This document shows positions 32,777 through 45,355 of a stretch of 64,000 bases of DNA, piece by piece. The DNA is taken from NCBI GenBank assembly GCA_050084985.1, contig JBITNC010000001.1:71672001-71736000 (forward strand), written 5' to 3'. The DNA comes from Nageia nagi. Taxonomy: Eukaryota; Pinophyta. The translations under genes and the position numbers were made by a program. The stretch's first letter is position 1. Every line of letters starts with the position of its first letter. The notes under the pieces are model-generated. The model was not told where the DNA came from. It did not search any database and was given only the letters and a program-made list of their open reading frames with translations.

Positions 32777-34800
32777 CTGCAAAATAGCAGTTGTCAATGG
32801 TTAGTTGTTTTGTAAGTTTAACAAAAGCATAAGATGCTCTAAGGAGAGACTCCCTCGTATAATTATTTGCACATCATTTTCTCATAACAGCAAAAGTTTA
32901 TAGCATTCAACTTCACATTATATCAATTGACTATGTTATTCTTGATTACTACAGGAGATTTATACAGCCACATATCCTGTAGTGCAACTTATATAAGTGA
33001 TAAGAAATATGGAATTTGACAAAAAAACTTGCTACTTTGTAAGTATTTTCTGTTTGGTGCATGCTGTAGCTTTGTTAAAGCTATGCCATGTGTAATTTAC
33101 CTGCATACATATATGTTAGAAACTGATGGTGTCACATGTTATCCGCTAGCCTACTTATAGATATTTAGCTTTTCCATTTTGAATTAGTACCCTTTCGTAC
33201 ATGGAATCCGACACATTCAGATGATAATAAGCCTAAATGTTTAATATAAAAAGTGAAGCACTGGCTCTCTCTCATGCAAGAGAAATTTCCTTGTGTGCGA
33301 GCTTCCATATGTGGCATGTCAAAGCAAAAGCACAGATTTTTGATTTCTCGAGTATCAAGAGTAATCACTAGGCATATAAAATAGTAAATCCAGTGATGAT
33401 GAAGCGCATTTAGGAGTTTCTTAAGACGATGATCTGTTTTTCTGAGGACCAACCATAGATCATCAGCATTGTGCATATTGAAAGGATAACCCATTCTGCT
33501 CTCCCACAAAATTAAGAATATTTGGGCTGCTAGTAGATTGAAGTTAGGTCAACCTACAAATCATGCATGCAATATAAGGTGATCTTGAAAGTTTTATAAA
33601 AAGTAAAAAGTTAAAACTAATTGGTAGGGATCGTCTACAGCTCTGAGAGTAGAAATCCTAGATAACAGTTCATTGTGCTTCAGTCCAGAGGAAATAACAA
33701 AATATTGTTGATGTTTCCTAAAGCGATTTAGAAGAACATCTATGTTTTGCCACAGCAGCATATCCTTTCATGTTATTTAACTATTGTTTAAATAAAATAG
33801 AGAGTACAAGTGCTTTAAATATATTTCATTATATATAGAATGCTATTTATACATTCTCATAATAAACAATTCTCTCCATTATTTTTTATTGGCTCCTGTT
33901 CGGTGCATGGTGTGGTTTTTTCAAAGTTATGTAACAGATTTTCGAGTTTAATAACTACATCCTCGTATTCACAAGAAGTTAGGCGGCAGAAATGGAATGA
34001 ATCAGTTATCAAGTATTTTCATTTGAATAGTTCCAATACATTCCAATTTCAAAAGAATTTAGGAAACAGAGTCGAAAACAAATCCAACCTAAAAAGTTAA
34101 AACTATGTCTGTAAACAGACCCATAAGATGTGATCTGCAAAAAACTTGTTGGCAAACTCAGCCTACAAGATCACTAGATAAAGTCATACATAGTCCTACA
34201 AATATATGATGTAGGTATGGTTTCAAGATCTATTTATTCAAGTGCATGAAATTTCATCTCAAAAAGCATCAAACATTCCACAAGAGGTTGTCAAAAGAAT
34301 AAAATTTTGAAGAAATACCCTTTTAAAACAGAGTATGCATTGAAGAAATACTCAATAATATGAGGAAAAAATAAGTTTTTATTAAAACCAATCTCTTGCA
34401 ATATGACATTAAAATTATCTAGCAAACAAATTTTGTCTGATTGGACATCACATTTACTTTTTTTCCCTGTACAGAATACAATGTAAATAATAGCCCAATA
34501 TACTTGAACAGGGCATGGTTATTGTCGATCCACTTATGCACTTCTTGTTCTCTGATGCCTTACAAGCATTTTCTCAGAGAGGGCAGGAATGAATAACATT
34601 CATAATCAGAACAACGCAAAACTTTATTTTGCATTTTGCTACCTTAGATACATACAACTATACGAGCATCATATCAGCAAAAATGAATATGATTATTGAA
34701 TCCCTTCCTGCAAGGTAGCATAAACTCAATATCTTACGCAAAACTCATGTATCATGCATATAAGAAACATAATGATTTCCCAAAAAGTATAGTAGTTGAC
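32777..34800 (-). other. Intron between MED16-like exons A and B
   Basis: About 2 kb bounded by GT (34800-34799) and AG (32778-32777) on the - strand. It includes an open 114-codon stretch at 33165-33509 with no recognised motif. Nothing else stands out. Confidence 0.55.
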
Positions 34801-34977
34801 CTGTATACCAAGAACAAGAGCTGGATCAGGTATTAGAGTTGCAAGATTCACAAGGGCAGATTCGATGCCTTATCCCAACACGTCAAGCAACAGCCTGGCT
34901 TGCATATTTAGTACAAGTGCCCTAACATCTTGGGCAACTAGCCCTTGGAGTAATCTGCACTTAATTCTATCCAAAGC
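34801..34977 (-). pseudogene. MED16: MED16-like exon A (177 bp) with a nonsense codon
   Basis: Acceptor CCTTTTACAG above 34977, donor GTCAAC below 34801, length exactly 59 codons. It reads ALDRIKCRLLQGLVAQDVRA, LVLNMQARLLLDVLG, stop, GIESALVNLATLIPDPALVLGIQ. This is close to the conserved part of plant MED16/SFR6 just before the YVDAVLDL block. The TAA stands where the family has Lys (G-K-G), an A-to-T change, unlike the C-to-T stops of the transposons. With only a few exons and this stop, I call it a gene fragment or pseudogene. Sequencing error at one base is the alternative. Confidence 0.8.
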
Positions 34978-35035
34978 CTGTAAAAGGAACCAGATTATTA
35001 ATTGATGTCCAAGTCCTATAAACATAAAAAACTGG

Positions 35036-35135
35036 GGCATCCTCTCTCGCACATTCCTTAAAATTTGATTTGATTACAACCTGTCACAGTTCGTTAAGCA
35101 ATGATATTTAATATGGTAATATAATGAATATGAAG
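35036..35135. repeat. Segment also present at 42695-42840
   Basis: 'catcctctctcgcacattcc-ttaaaattt...gcaatgatatttaatatggtaata' matches 'tgtcctctcttggatgttgc-ttaaaattt...gcaatgatatttaatatggtaata'. It lies just upstream of MED16-like exon A on the - strand. Either a short dispersed repeat or a relic of a second copy of this locus. Confidence 0.65.
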
Positions 35136-36242
35136 GTTTTGGGGTCTCTTCATCTCACCTTAAATCTCAAAACAAAATATCATGCTATCATACTAACTAA
35201 AAGACTGGCAGATTGGTGCTCATGACCAATCTCATATTGAATGATAAACTCAGACAAGCTCATTTTGAATGATGAAAAGATCAACAAGATCAAAATCCAA
35301 ATGGAAACTTGACCAAACAAGAAACCTGTTAAAATGATGGCAGATCATTAATACTTGGAAGTAACAACCAATGGGTTTAAGATATGTAATAAATTGATCA
35401 AACGACATATCCACCTTGGTTTGTAATAAAATAATAAATATGTTATGCATTGCAAGAGTATGAGATGAAATAAGCAATGACAGCAAGATGCATGATGTAG
35501 CTAGATATTACTGATGATGGTATATTGATTTACTCGTACATGCAATTCTCCATTTTAACCCTTAAGAACAGGGAACACAAAAGGAAATCATCATATGCAA
35601 AGCCTTGCAATGTAATGTTTTCCACTTATTATCTAAATCGAAGATCAAAAAGCTCACATATGGACATGTTACACTCCACCTTGCTGTTGGTAAGTGTCTT
35701 AGTGGATTTCAAGCATCATACACCAGTATACTATAGATATTTGTCTCAAACTCAGTTATTCAAATCAGCTATAAATAGCATATTGGCTGTTATGACCCTT
35801 ACGATGCTTTTAAATTTCAATACCCAAGTACTGTAAAACTTGGGACACACGGTAGTTTGAGGGTATACAAAGTTTGGACTACAAGACCTGACTCCCAGTG
35901 AAAAAATCAGGATAGTAACAATTTGCCTATGGATCTAGCCATCTATCAAGGTTTTAAACAACCGTCCACAAACAAGGATTTCTAAATATACAAAAACTTT
36001 ATGAAGATAAAACAAATAACAGACAGATGTTATGATATATGATACACAACTCCAAAGATGTCTCGAAAACACCATTTCATCCCATGTAGAGCTTTGGCCA
36101 CCAACTCCTGAGTAGAGTATTATGGCTCATATCCTACACATTGGAGGTAAAAACTGAGAAAAACTATAAAAAAATTCTTTACGCAAAATATGTATAAAAC
36201 ATCTTAAAATTTGGAAACTAATCAGAAGTGAAAGGCACTTAC

Positions 36243-36377
36243 CACGTTCCTCCTCATAACTGCTAAGCCTCCATGGGTGCTAGTATCAGAGGTTGTCAAC
36301 GTCTTATAGAATGAATGCCCATTACTTTTTAGTTTTGGAGGAGGAGGAGGACTTGGATCACTGGAAGACACAGTTTG
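36243..36377 (-). pseudogene. Putative upstream exon of the MED16-like fragment (135 bp)
   Basis: Acceptor TTTTTCCGTAG above 36377, donor GTAAGT below 36243, exactly 45 codons, open, reading QTVSSSDPSPPPPPKLKSNG and THGGLAVMRRNV. Good splice sites and in-phase length suggest a true exon of the same - strand gene, but I do not recognise this segment as MED16. A still weaker candidate piece (MRFTHRILWLQSHRE then GTAATA) lies at about 36524-36480. Confidence 0.4.
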
Positions 36378-36589
36378 CTACGGAAAAACGCACCCATGAA
36401 ACTCTCCAAACATTCAACATGCACACCAAAATGGCAGAACCTATATAACATGATGAATTTAAATGAAAATGCATCTATTACCTCCCTATGGCTTTGGAGC
36501 CAAAGTATTCTGTGCGTAAACCTCATTGACTCCTATTGAGACTTTAAAAGCAATAAAACATAGCTAATGTAAGGAGAATTCAACAGAAA

Positions 36590-36850
36590 CCATGCTACGT
36601 TTTGATGTGTTCATACTGCAAAAGAAACAAAACAAAGCCCCTGCACCTTAATCCAATTAACACCTAGATGTTGAGACCCTAGAAAATAAATGAAACAAAG
36701 CCCCTGAATTTGGTGCTCCTCCATGATTTCTGATGCTGCAGGCTAAGCAGAGGACGACGCGGAGGACCAACCCATTACATTGAATCACACATGGCCCTTT
36801 TCAATTTCAAATGCCCAACGGTCAAATCCAAGGGCCCTTTACTCCTTCAA
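36590..36850. other. Higher-GC segment upstream of the gene fragment
   Basis: A short stretch richer in G and C than its surroundings ('ggacgacgcggaggaccaaccc'), with an echo of 'aaacaaagcccctg' at about 36632 and 36696. Possibly exon or promoter debris of the adjacent - strand gene; no frame was recognised. Confidence 0.3.
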
Positions 36851-36999
36851 TAACCGTCATGGTGTCAAAATTTCATAAAAAATTCACCTAGATCCCATAA
36901 AAATGTTTTCCCACATATGTGTTAGGATTGGTAGTAGATACCCTAGCCCAAGTTTTCTTCTATCTGGTTTAGAGTGGCAAGTGACAACATAGTGCCTTA

Positions 37000-39900
37000 A
37001 AAAGTGAAGGATATCATATAACATGTGAAGTTAATTTGTCTTCTTTTTTTGTGTGTAATTTAAACTTGAGTGTGCTTTTCTAAGAAGAAAATTATGTCCA
37101 TCATGAGGTACACATAATTTGTATAACAATTCATCCTTCATGTAAAAATCATGGAAAGTTTGCAAGTTGAAAGTAGATAGATGGATGCTAGAGAATTTTG
37201 CTAAGATATTTTCTTAATTTTTCTCTTAAGATCATCCTATTTTTAGTTTCACTAATCTAAAATTAAATAATGGCATGAAGCATTATCATCTTTTATCATA
37301 ATATTTACTTCTTCAATTTATATTTTAATAGCTAATTTTACCTAGATGTATGTTTATGTATTGTGTTTTTTTTCTTAACAGAACTAATATTGCTCATTCT
37401 TTATACCAAGGAAATATCTTATTTTTTATTCATTGGTTAGTTTATATATGCATAATAAAATACCTTTTGAATAAATTATTCAAAAGTAATTTTTCTTTCT
37501 TATTATCTATATGAACTTTTCTTTTTATTTCCTTAATATCAGGTATAGGACTATCATTATTTTAAGTTCTTAAACATTTATCACCTAGCATTTTTTCTTG
37601 AAATCTATACATAATAAGACTGAACAAACATAAAATGTATTCAACAAAAGAAACAATAATGAGTAAGAATTACAATGAGTAAGTGGGTTAATATCAAAGC
37701 AAGATTGTTATTTTATAAAAGGAACCCTTAAGTGCTCATTAGATATAGTGACATAATACAATAAGATTATTAATGCATTGCAAAGCAAAAAATAATAACC
37801 TAACATACGGAAACTGTAATTTCATAATCTTATTACTTAGATTCATCATAACATCAAACAAAGTTCTTGGTTGAAATAAACTCCTAGTCCAAAATGCTTT
37901 CATTCTAACCCCCAAGTCCATAATGTTTGTGATCTAGAACCCTAGGCCAATAACGTTGATGATATAGTGTGGATATTTTCTCACTCATTGAAGTTGAACC
38001 ATGTCATTCCTAATCACTCATATGATCATCTTTTAACACCATCAACTTAAAAAAAATCAATTTAACCATCAACAACAACCAAGGTTCACCCTTTAAGAGT
38101 ATAAGTTATTTGTCAATAGGTTTATCAACCCTATACAAATCAACTAAGTTATTTTGTATATCATTTAATCAATTTCATTTATAGTAGTATTTTTCATTGT
38201 TATATCTTCAAGAAAATTCACCATTTATGTATTTACATTTTTCATATATTGATTTATTGTATTATTACAATACATCATCATATTTCTTTATGTGCATTTG
38301 TGGTGAACCTCCCTCTCTTTTTATTTCTTTACTTTTCATATCAAAATACTAGATTATCCTCGTGTTAAAGCCTTAGGTCTAACCTTAAGGTAGTATGATT
38401 TCAATCTCTAACAATCTTTATCTTCTAAATCAGATCTAAAAACTCTTTTAATAAAATGTTATAGAAAAGGAATTTCAACTTTCATTTTGATCAAACATAT
38501 AAATAATTAGAATATGCAAAATAATCAAAGTAAGGTAGTCAAGTTGTTAAAAACAATCTTTGGTACAAATATATCAAAAAATATCATGATTAAGGATATT
38601 GATAGATCAAAATAGTGCAAAAGTTATATCAATAAAAAATCAAAATGATTCATATTAGTACTTTATCGTAGGAAATTCAAACTTTATATATTCCATAAGA
38701 CTATAAAGGTTAAATTTTGAAATGTTTGAGGAGAAGAAGATTCTAAATAATAGTTGTTATTATTTGAAGATGATTGAAGCATAAAAGTTAAGAATGATAA
38801 CAACTTGCTAGCTAGGTTTTTCCCTAATATTTTGAAAGGAGAAGAAAGATCCCTTTATAGTTTTGGAGAGGTGGCTTAAGTGTTTATGAATTAATATGGA
38901 TATAATATCAAGAAATTGTCTATCCAAGTAAAAACATATACAATCCATCCTATATCCTAAGATTCAATCAGGTATAATTATAGCCCTATATTAAACAACA
39001 TCAAAGATTAGTAAATAAAAATCTTTTTTCTTTTTTTTTTGGTAAGGATAAAAATAATTAGTGGGTTTTTAGAAAACAGGGCCCCAAAACCTGTACTTAC
39101 ATAGAAACATATTCATTACAATATCATAAAAATCTTATTTATATCCTAGTCCTAAACTTCAAAAGTAATTTTGGGCGTATATTTTTATTGATGATGATGA
39201 TGAATAGTATTAGTAATATCATTCAAAGATCTTCTATTCAATCTCTTAGTTTATAGCTTAAGGAATGGTCAAAACTCCTACTTTAATATTAGATAAGCAA
39301 AAATACATATAATACTGATAAGAAAATATGAAATAAATAAAATGATAAAGTATGCTTTTGATTTTTTGCTTTATATCTGCCTCATGGACATTGATTTTAG
39401 ATCTCTGGAATCACTTTTTGTATGTTTAAGAAAGTTTCTAGTCATTTTCTAAATATTCATAATTTATTAAAAAATTTAATTGTTTTACTAGTCTCTTAAT
39501 TTTAAAAATATTTTTAGCTTTTTGGATTTGTAAATGTATTAATAAATTTATGGTTTGGTCTCAAAAAAGTTAGTAAAATCATGTATTCAAAGTAAGAAAA
39601 AAAACCACCAAGAATCACTATTATAAGGAAGCCATGGATAATAACTTCAAATGAAAGGAAGTTATGGGACATACAAGTGATTTATCATTTATGGATAACC
39701 TCTAAAATGATCATTATTTTATTATGTGGATAAATACTCAAGTTAGAGTATATAAGAGTAAAAGAAAATAAAATCAAAACTATGAAAATTGCATTCATTG
39801 TATTATGTTTGCATGTAGTATAGGTATGGGAAATGGACTCCCATGCAAGGAAGATGATCACTAAACTTAAAGAGGTATGGTTAAACCATATTTTAGTTTT

Positions 39901-41000
39901 GAAACTAAGGTTTTAGCTACTCTAAGAAGCAAATACTTGATTTCCCACTAGCAATCAATGATAACAAAATCCCATTGCCTCTTGATTCCTTCATAATAGA
40001 AGAAAATTTTGTGTTAATCCAAATACCTCGTGCCATCCAACATATTGTAGTTTAGATGAGTCTTATTCTATATTTTAAAACCCCTCAAAAATTTGATTCT
40101 AAATCAAATTAGTTCTTCCAGATTCCTCATAGCCTCTTCGCCATCCTAAAATAGTATATTTCATTACTTCAAGAAACTACCACACCATAAAGAATAATAC
40201 ATAGTCATCCAATATCCCATAGGCTTTCCCCTCCAATACCATATATTGACATGAAGATAAGTACCCCACTACATTTTTGTCATAAGTTCTTAATGTCACC
40301 ATCAAAGGCTCCAAAGAGAAAGCAAAATATTATAATACAATTTTATTCTCAAGCTCTAAATAAGACATGAAGTAGAAAAACCTAAAACCCAATAAAACAA
40401 TTCCTAGCTTTTATCATAAATATCAACTTGGAGCCTCCATTAAGCTTGGCATCCTACATGCATGCCCTCCAATACCCCATGTATGAAAGATAAGACCCTT
40501 TCCATTTTTCAATTTAAACTATGAGGATGTCCATCAATAGGTTTGATATTATCCTAAAGCTTTAAAATATTTTTTAAACCCAAATTTTGAGCCCATCCTT
40601 CTAAAACCCACACCAAAATACCATGGGTTTGGATTACTCATTTTTTTTGGCTCACCAAAGTTATAGATATTTATTTTAACACATGAATTTATCCTTCAAA
40701 TAGGATGTCCCTTCTTCCTTAAGTAACCATAGTTTTCCATATACCACAACTACCATCATCACTTTATTTATCACTCTCATGCACCCATGGATGATGCAAC
40801 CACTAAGTCACCTTAAACTAAGCCACTATCACAAACCTTCAAAGAATATTTCAAAATGTTGAATTAAATCTCCTACCCTTTAAAACCCTCACCCTTCAAA
40901 AGATTAAATTAAAACCCCAAAAACCTCTTCTATGGCTTCTTGATGATCATTCTCCCTTCTAGGTCTTGACCTACTCCCCACAATGTTCCCAAGGTACTTG
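37000..41000. other. AT-rich stretch, largely featureless
   Basis: No frame with protein motifs on either strand. A T-run (about 39025-39041) is followed by 'ggtaaggataaaaataatta' and a GC-richer piece ('gggccccaaaacctgt'). Read on the - strand this looks like a retroposon 3' end with a poly-A tail, but there is too little sequence to name a family. Confidence 0.5.
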
Positions 41001-42186
41001 TGCAAGAATATGGATCCACTTTATAGCCAAAAAGTGGATGCTTTTTCTTTGATTTTTAGTTTGGTCACAATTGATCTCAAAATTTGAAGCACCTAGAGAT
41101 GGAATCTTGAAAAGGTCACTTTGGTAAAACTGTAGTGCTCCAAGTTTAGTTTTTAAATATATAATTTATTCCAATACCCATATGATAAAAATTAAATTTT
41201 GATAGACATATATAAAAATCATTATTTAAAATTTATAGTTTTAGGACCATACCTTTAATTGTTGGGCCAATATATTTTGACCTAAATTGAAGTATTTTTA
41301 AAAAAATCTTTTTGGGAAATGGTAGTTAAAACATTGAAGAATGTTGAGAATATTTTTTCATAATTTTTTGATAAAAAAAAATATTAATTTTTATTGGCCC
41401 TAATTATGTTTTTTAAAAGTGCTTTTGTTGGGCCACCATAACTTGACCTAAACTTATCCTTTTTTAGAATTTTTTTTTATTTAGTAGATAATTATGTGTA
41501 TAATGTTGTCATATAATTTATTTCATAATTTTTCAAAAAAACAATTATTAAAAAATAGAACAACATACTTTTTCAAGTTTATAGATAAGTTTGATTAAAA
41601 ATTAATCAAAAAATAGAAAATGTAATCCAATTATAAAAAAAATTACATATTTGAAATCTACACTCTCATATATAATGGGTTTTAATTTCATAAAAAAAAA
41701 TCTAAAAAAAAATTATCAAATGCATGTTTGAAGTTGGATTTTTCCATTGCTATTGATAGGAACTTGCATGTGCATTTCCAAGGCTGAGGATTGGCTCACC
41801 ATGCCTCTCCCAAGCCAAAATACAAGGCAAACCCTAAGGGAAGCAAATTAAAAATTTGGAATGGGATCCTGTTATAAAATGGGATCTCGATATGAATAAC
41901 ATTCTATTATATATCGAGGTCCTATTATTTAAAGTACAACATATCCATGTTAAAAGGAATGAGATCCTATTTTGCATGAATTTGTAATTTTCAAAATGGG
42001 ATTCCATTTATAGTTTTTTCAAAACAAGATCCCATTTTGAGTTTTTCAAAATGGGATCCTATTTTCATTTTGGCTTAGGAACCTGAAATAAAATGGGATT
42101 CCAATTTTTATAACATAGGATCCTATTCTATCTAAAAACAATTCAACTTCACTCATGTCCACTTTTAGTGGACCCAACTTCTTGCA
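41001..42186. mobile_element. 1.19-kb terminal-inverted-repeat element, copy R1
   Basis: Starts TGCAAGAATATGGATCCACT and ends AGTGGACCCAACTTCTTGCA; the ends are inverted repeats over about 18-20 bp with two or three mismatches. A second copy in the same orientation lies at 54367-55570 and aligns over most of its length ('ccaaaaagtggatg', 'ttccaatacccatatgat', 'ggctcaccatgcct'). No coding capacity. The 3' third is a degenerate array of 'aaaatgggatcctattt' units (41860-42130). Target duplication could not be settled, so the superfamily is open (a non-autonomous DNA transposon is likely). Confidence 0.75.
41855..42130. repeat. GGATCC-type minisatellite inside R1
   Basis: About ten degenerate copies of a (g)ggatcc(t/c)att unit, several of them palindromic (ggatcc, gggatccc-like), spaced 15-50 bp. 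The second element copy has an independently rearranged version at 55225-55510. Confidence 0.8.
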
Positions 42187-43745
42187 TGCACCCCCCAATT
42201 TCCTTACTCCATAGGCCACCATGTGTTCACCTTCCAAAATAAGTTAAAACTATAAACATAGATCCATAATGTAACCATCTCATTAAAGAGAGTTTTCATA
42301 GCCAAAAATCCATTCTTTTCCATTTAAGCTTAGATGTTTGTTGCCATTGACACCTTGGGGTTTTCCAAAGAATATACAAATGCTGCTAGGATCACCTGCA
42401 TCCACATATATGGAATGAGTTCAAACCCTTCTCAAAAATGATATGACTGAATATTTATCAAGTTACAAAGACTCTTTGAATGCAATCATATGCCTCGACA
42501 TCCACCAATATTGCAAACCTTGATTATTTCTCTCTTTACTTTCTAAATAAATATTAAGTAATAAAAATTTAGCTTGATATTAAGAAAATAAATTTAATAT
42601 AAAGAAACATGTCACATAAAAAAATCAATAAAAAAATTACATGTAAATATAAAAAATATATTTTTATTGGGACATAAAAAAAAATTATCATTTTAGAAGA
42701 GGTGATGTTGTTGTTCATGGGGTGTCCTCTCTTGGATGTTGCTTAAAATTTTACTTGACTACTACCTATCACATGTCAGCTCAATTGACCTTTTTGAGCA
42801 ATGATATTTAATATGGTAATACAATCAATGAAAATAATTGTGAATATATATTCAGATATGAGGGTATTGAATATGATCTCAAATTCATCATCATTTATGT
42901 AAATATATTCTTAACCTTCAAAACATTGAGGAAATTTATTTTCCTAACCAATTATTTGTAGGTGTATGCAAGGAAGAATAATTATTTTTAGTATCAAGAT
43001 TTCAACCCAAGAATATTGCATACAACATAAATTCCTTGATTTACATTATAAGACTATATAATTTTTCTCTACTATCCTTATTGAATAGGTGCCTCACCAC
43101 CTTCATGAAACATTAGATAGTCAAAGCTTTACCATATTTGTATGTCTTCTTGATCATAAAATGTTAGGTTACAATTATTATATAGTTGGAATATAATAAT
43201 ACCTTTGTAGTAAGTACAATAAACTTGACATGGTAATATTTAACATCAATGAGGATGTTCCCATTGATAATTAAGGAAACCTTTCGATGCACATTATCGA
43301 TATTCTTGTATTGCAATGCTTCTCAAGATTAATAACTAATTATTTATGATAAAGATTATTGAACAATATTTCTACATCCTTCCAAGGTGCAAAGATATAA
43401 TATTGGTTTGTGAGAGATATTACACGAAGAGTATTATTATGTTTTCAATTCCAATGTGTATATCCATATATATATATTGTGTGTGTGTGTGTGTTTAATA
43501 ATAAAAAATTTCTTATTATAGTTTAGGAAACTTGATTATTATTGTTAAGATTGTAAATTCTCATACATAGCTTAAATAATTGGTTATTTAAACATAATCT
43601 ATAGTATATGAAATTTTCACTTAGTTTGTAATAAAATTGTCTAATATTACGGTTGCATTGGTAGATAAAGTTAATTACATATAAATCATTAGGAAGAAAA
43701 GTCAATGTCAAGTACAAATATACAATAGATCATATGATCTTAATA
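42187..43745. other. AT-rich stretch; holds a copy of the 35036 segment and a TA/TG microsatellite
   Basis: 42695-42840 repeats the 35036-35135 sequence. 43467-43495 is a (TA)n(TG)n microsatellite. Otherwise no motif-bearing frames were seen. Confidence 0.6.
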
Positions 43746-43769
43746 TACTAAACAACTAGATGTTAGACA

Positions 43770-44390
43770 TGGATATTTAGCTTGAGTATGACCAAATTCC
43801 TAAAGCAAAGAGGTTTTTCTTTGCTAAATTTAAATTATATGGAATAATTAAATTATTTATTATCAAATACAACACTCCATCCATAAATAGTGTACATCAT
43901 CAAATTACTACCAAACAACATATAATAGAGGCATTGGATAAAACTTTATATCCCTCCAACTATTTAGAAGATTTTGAAAATCAATGGTTATATTATATAT
44001 AAAGATATAATCAAAATAATTATGATTATATCCATGAATTCATATGCTTAAGGATACTACTAACCTTCAACATCTCAAAAGAAAATATCATCTTCATGTT
44101 TAAGAGTAGGATTTTGAAGCATCTATTCCCAAAAATTATATGGAAATTAGCACACTCAGTACCATCTTCAATCATACACAACAAGAAAAAGAAAGCATAT
44201 TGCTAAAGCCTCATAATGATACAAGTTTGAATCCATATATCCTTATAAAGAGCCACATGGTTCTTCTCCTAATTTATCTCATTCTTCCTCTTCTAAATTT
44301 AAATTAAGTGTAAAGTGTTGTCAATATTGTAAGAATAAAGGCCATGCAAAATCTAAATTATATAATCTTAAGAAATAAAATATGGTGTAT
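43770..44390 (+). pseudogene. Gag relic of a Ty3-gypsy-like element
   Basis: The + strand reads EYDQIPKAKRFFFAKFKLYG, IIEALDKTLYPSNYLEDFEN and QWLYYI-RYNQNNYDYIHEFI, then LLTFNISKENIIFMFKSRI. This follows the retrotransposon Gag pattern (Y-P-x-x-Y, F-E-x-Q-W, Y-x-x-E-F-x-x-L). Near 44310 a zinc knuckle reads CCQYCKNKGHAKSKLYNLKK, where the fourth Cys of C-x2-C-x4-H-x4-C is Leu. No protease, RT or LTR was found next to it, so it is a fragment. Confidence 0.7.
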
Positions 44391-45355
44391 GTACATGATT
44401 CCAATGTGGAGACAAAGTAATACCATATAAATAGGAAGTGAGGACACTTAATATAAGGAGATGTGATAAAAAAAACTCAATTAGGTAACTTTAATGATAA
44501 ATATTTTTGAATGATATGACGGTTTATTCATAACTCACATCCACTTATTGCATAATTTCTCTTAGGATGAAAACTTGCATTTGGATATGCAGCCTTATCC
44601 ATATTCATTAGGATTAAAAAATAATAGTTTCACCACTCCAATCACACACACTTGCACTATGTTATTTTCTTTTAACTCAAATTTTATGAATAAGGCCATA
44701 TGTGATATAACTAATATAGATTATTATGATTTTTTTTAGGTAAGACCTAACAATTTCATAAATAGGGTTTATTATATTATGTACTATAATACCTACATCC
44801 TACAAAAATATAATAAATATTATGAATTCACATATTATGTGATATCCTTAGCTTTTTAAGTCACTTTGTATTTTCTTACCACTCTAAACCAATCAATAGA
44901 AAACTTGGGCTAAGGTATCTACTAACAATCCTAACACTAGAAAAACATCTTTCTAAAACTTGTTAGTGATTTTTAAATGATAATTTGACACCATGACAAT
45001 TCTAAAAGGGGGAGTGGAGAGTTTTTGAATTTGATTGTTGGGATTTTGAAATTGAAAAGTTATCTATGTGATTCAATGTGAAGGGTTAATCCTTTCTTTT
45101 TCCTTTCCATGTTGTAGCTTACAAATACACAGTAGTTTCACTTTAGTTTTAATTTCTTTACAAGTTCATTTTTAGGGTCTCAACTTCTAGATGTAAATTG
45201 GATTTAGGTTCAAGGGATTTGCTTTATTTCTTTTGCATTATATAATTGAACACATCAAATTTTGGCATGGTTTTTATTGAAATATCCTTACATTAGCTTT
45301 GTTTTATTTCCTTTAAAAGTTAAATAGGATAAACCAATGTTTATATATATATATA
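44391..45355. other. AT-rich stretch without recognised features
   Basis: No motifs on either strand. It ends in a (TA)n run (45341-45355) directly before the LTR of element 2. Confidence 0.6.

Noticed and set aside
33165-33509. 114-codon open frame on the - strand
   Set aside because: No motif recognised, and it lies inside the intron between MED16-like exons A and B; probably a chance open stretch.
39020-39120. Poly-T with adjacent GC-rich piece as a SINE
   Set aside because: Only one end visible; no RNA polymerase III boxes or target duplication found.
43467-43495. (TA)n(TG)n and other TA runs as promoters
   Set aside because: Simple repeats without downstream genes.
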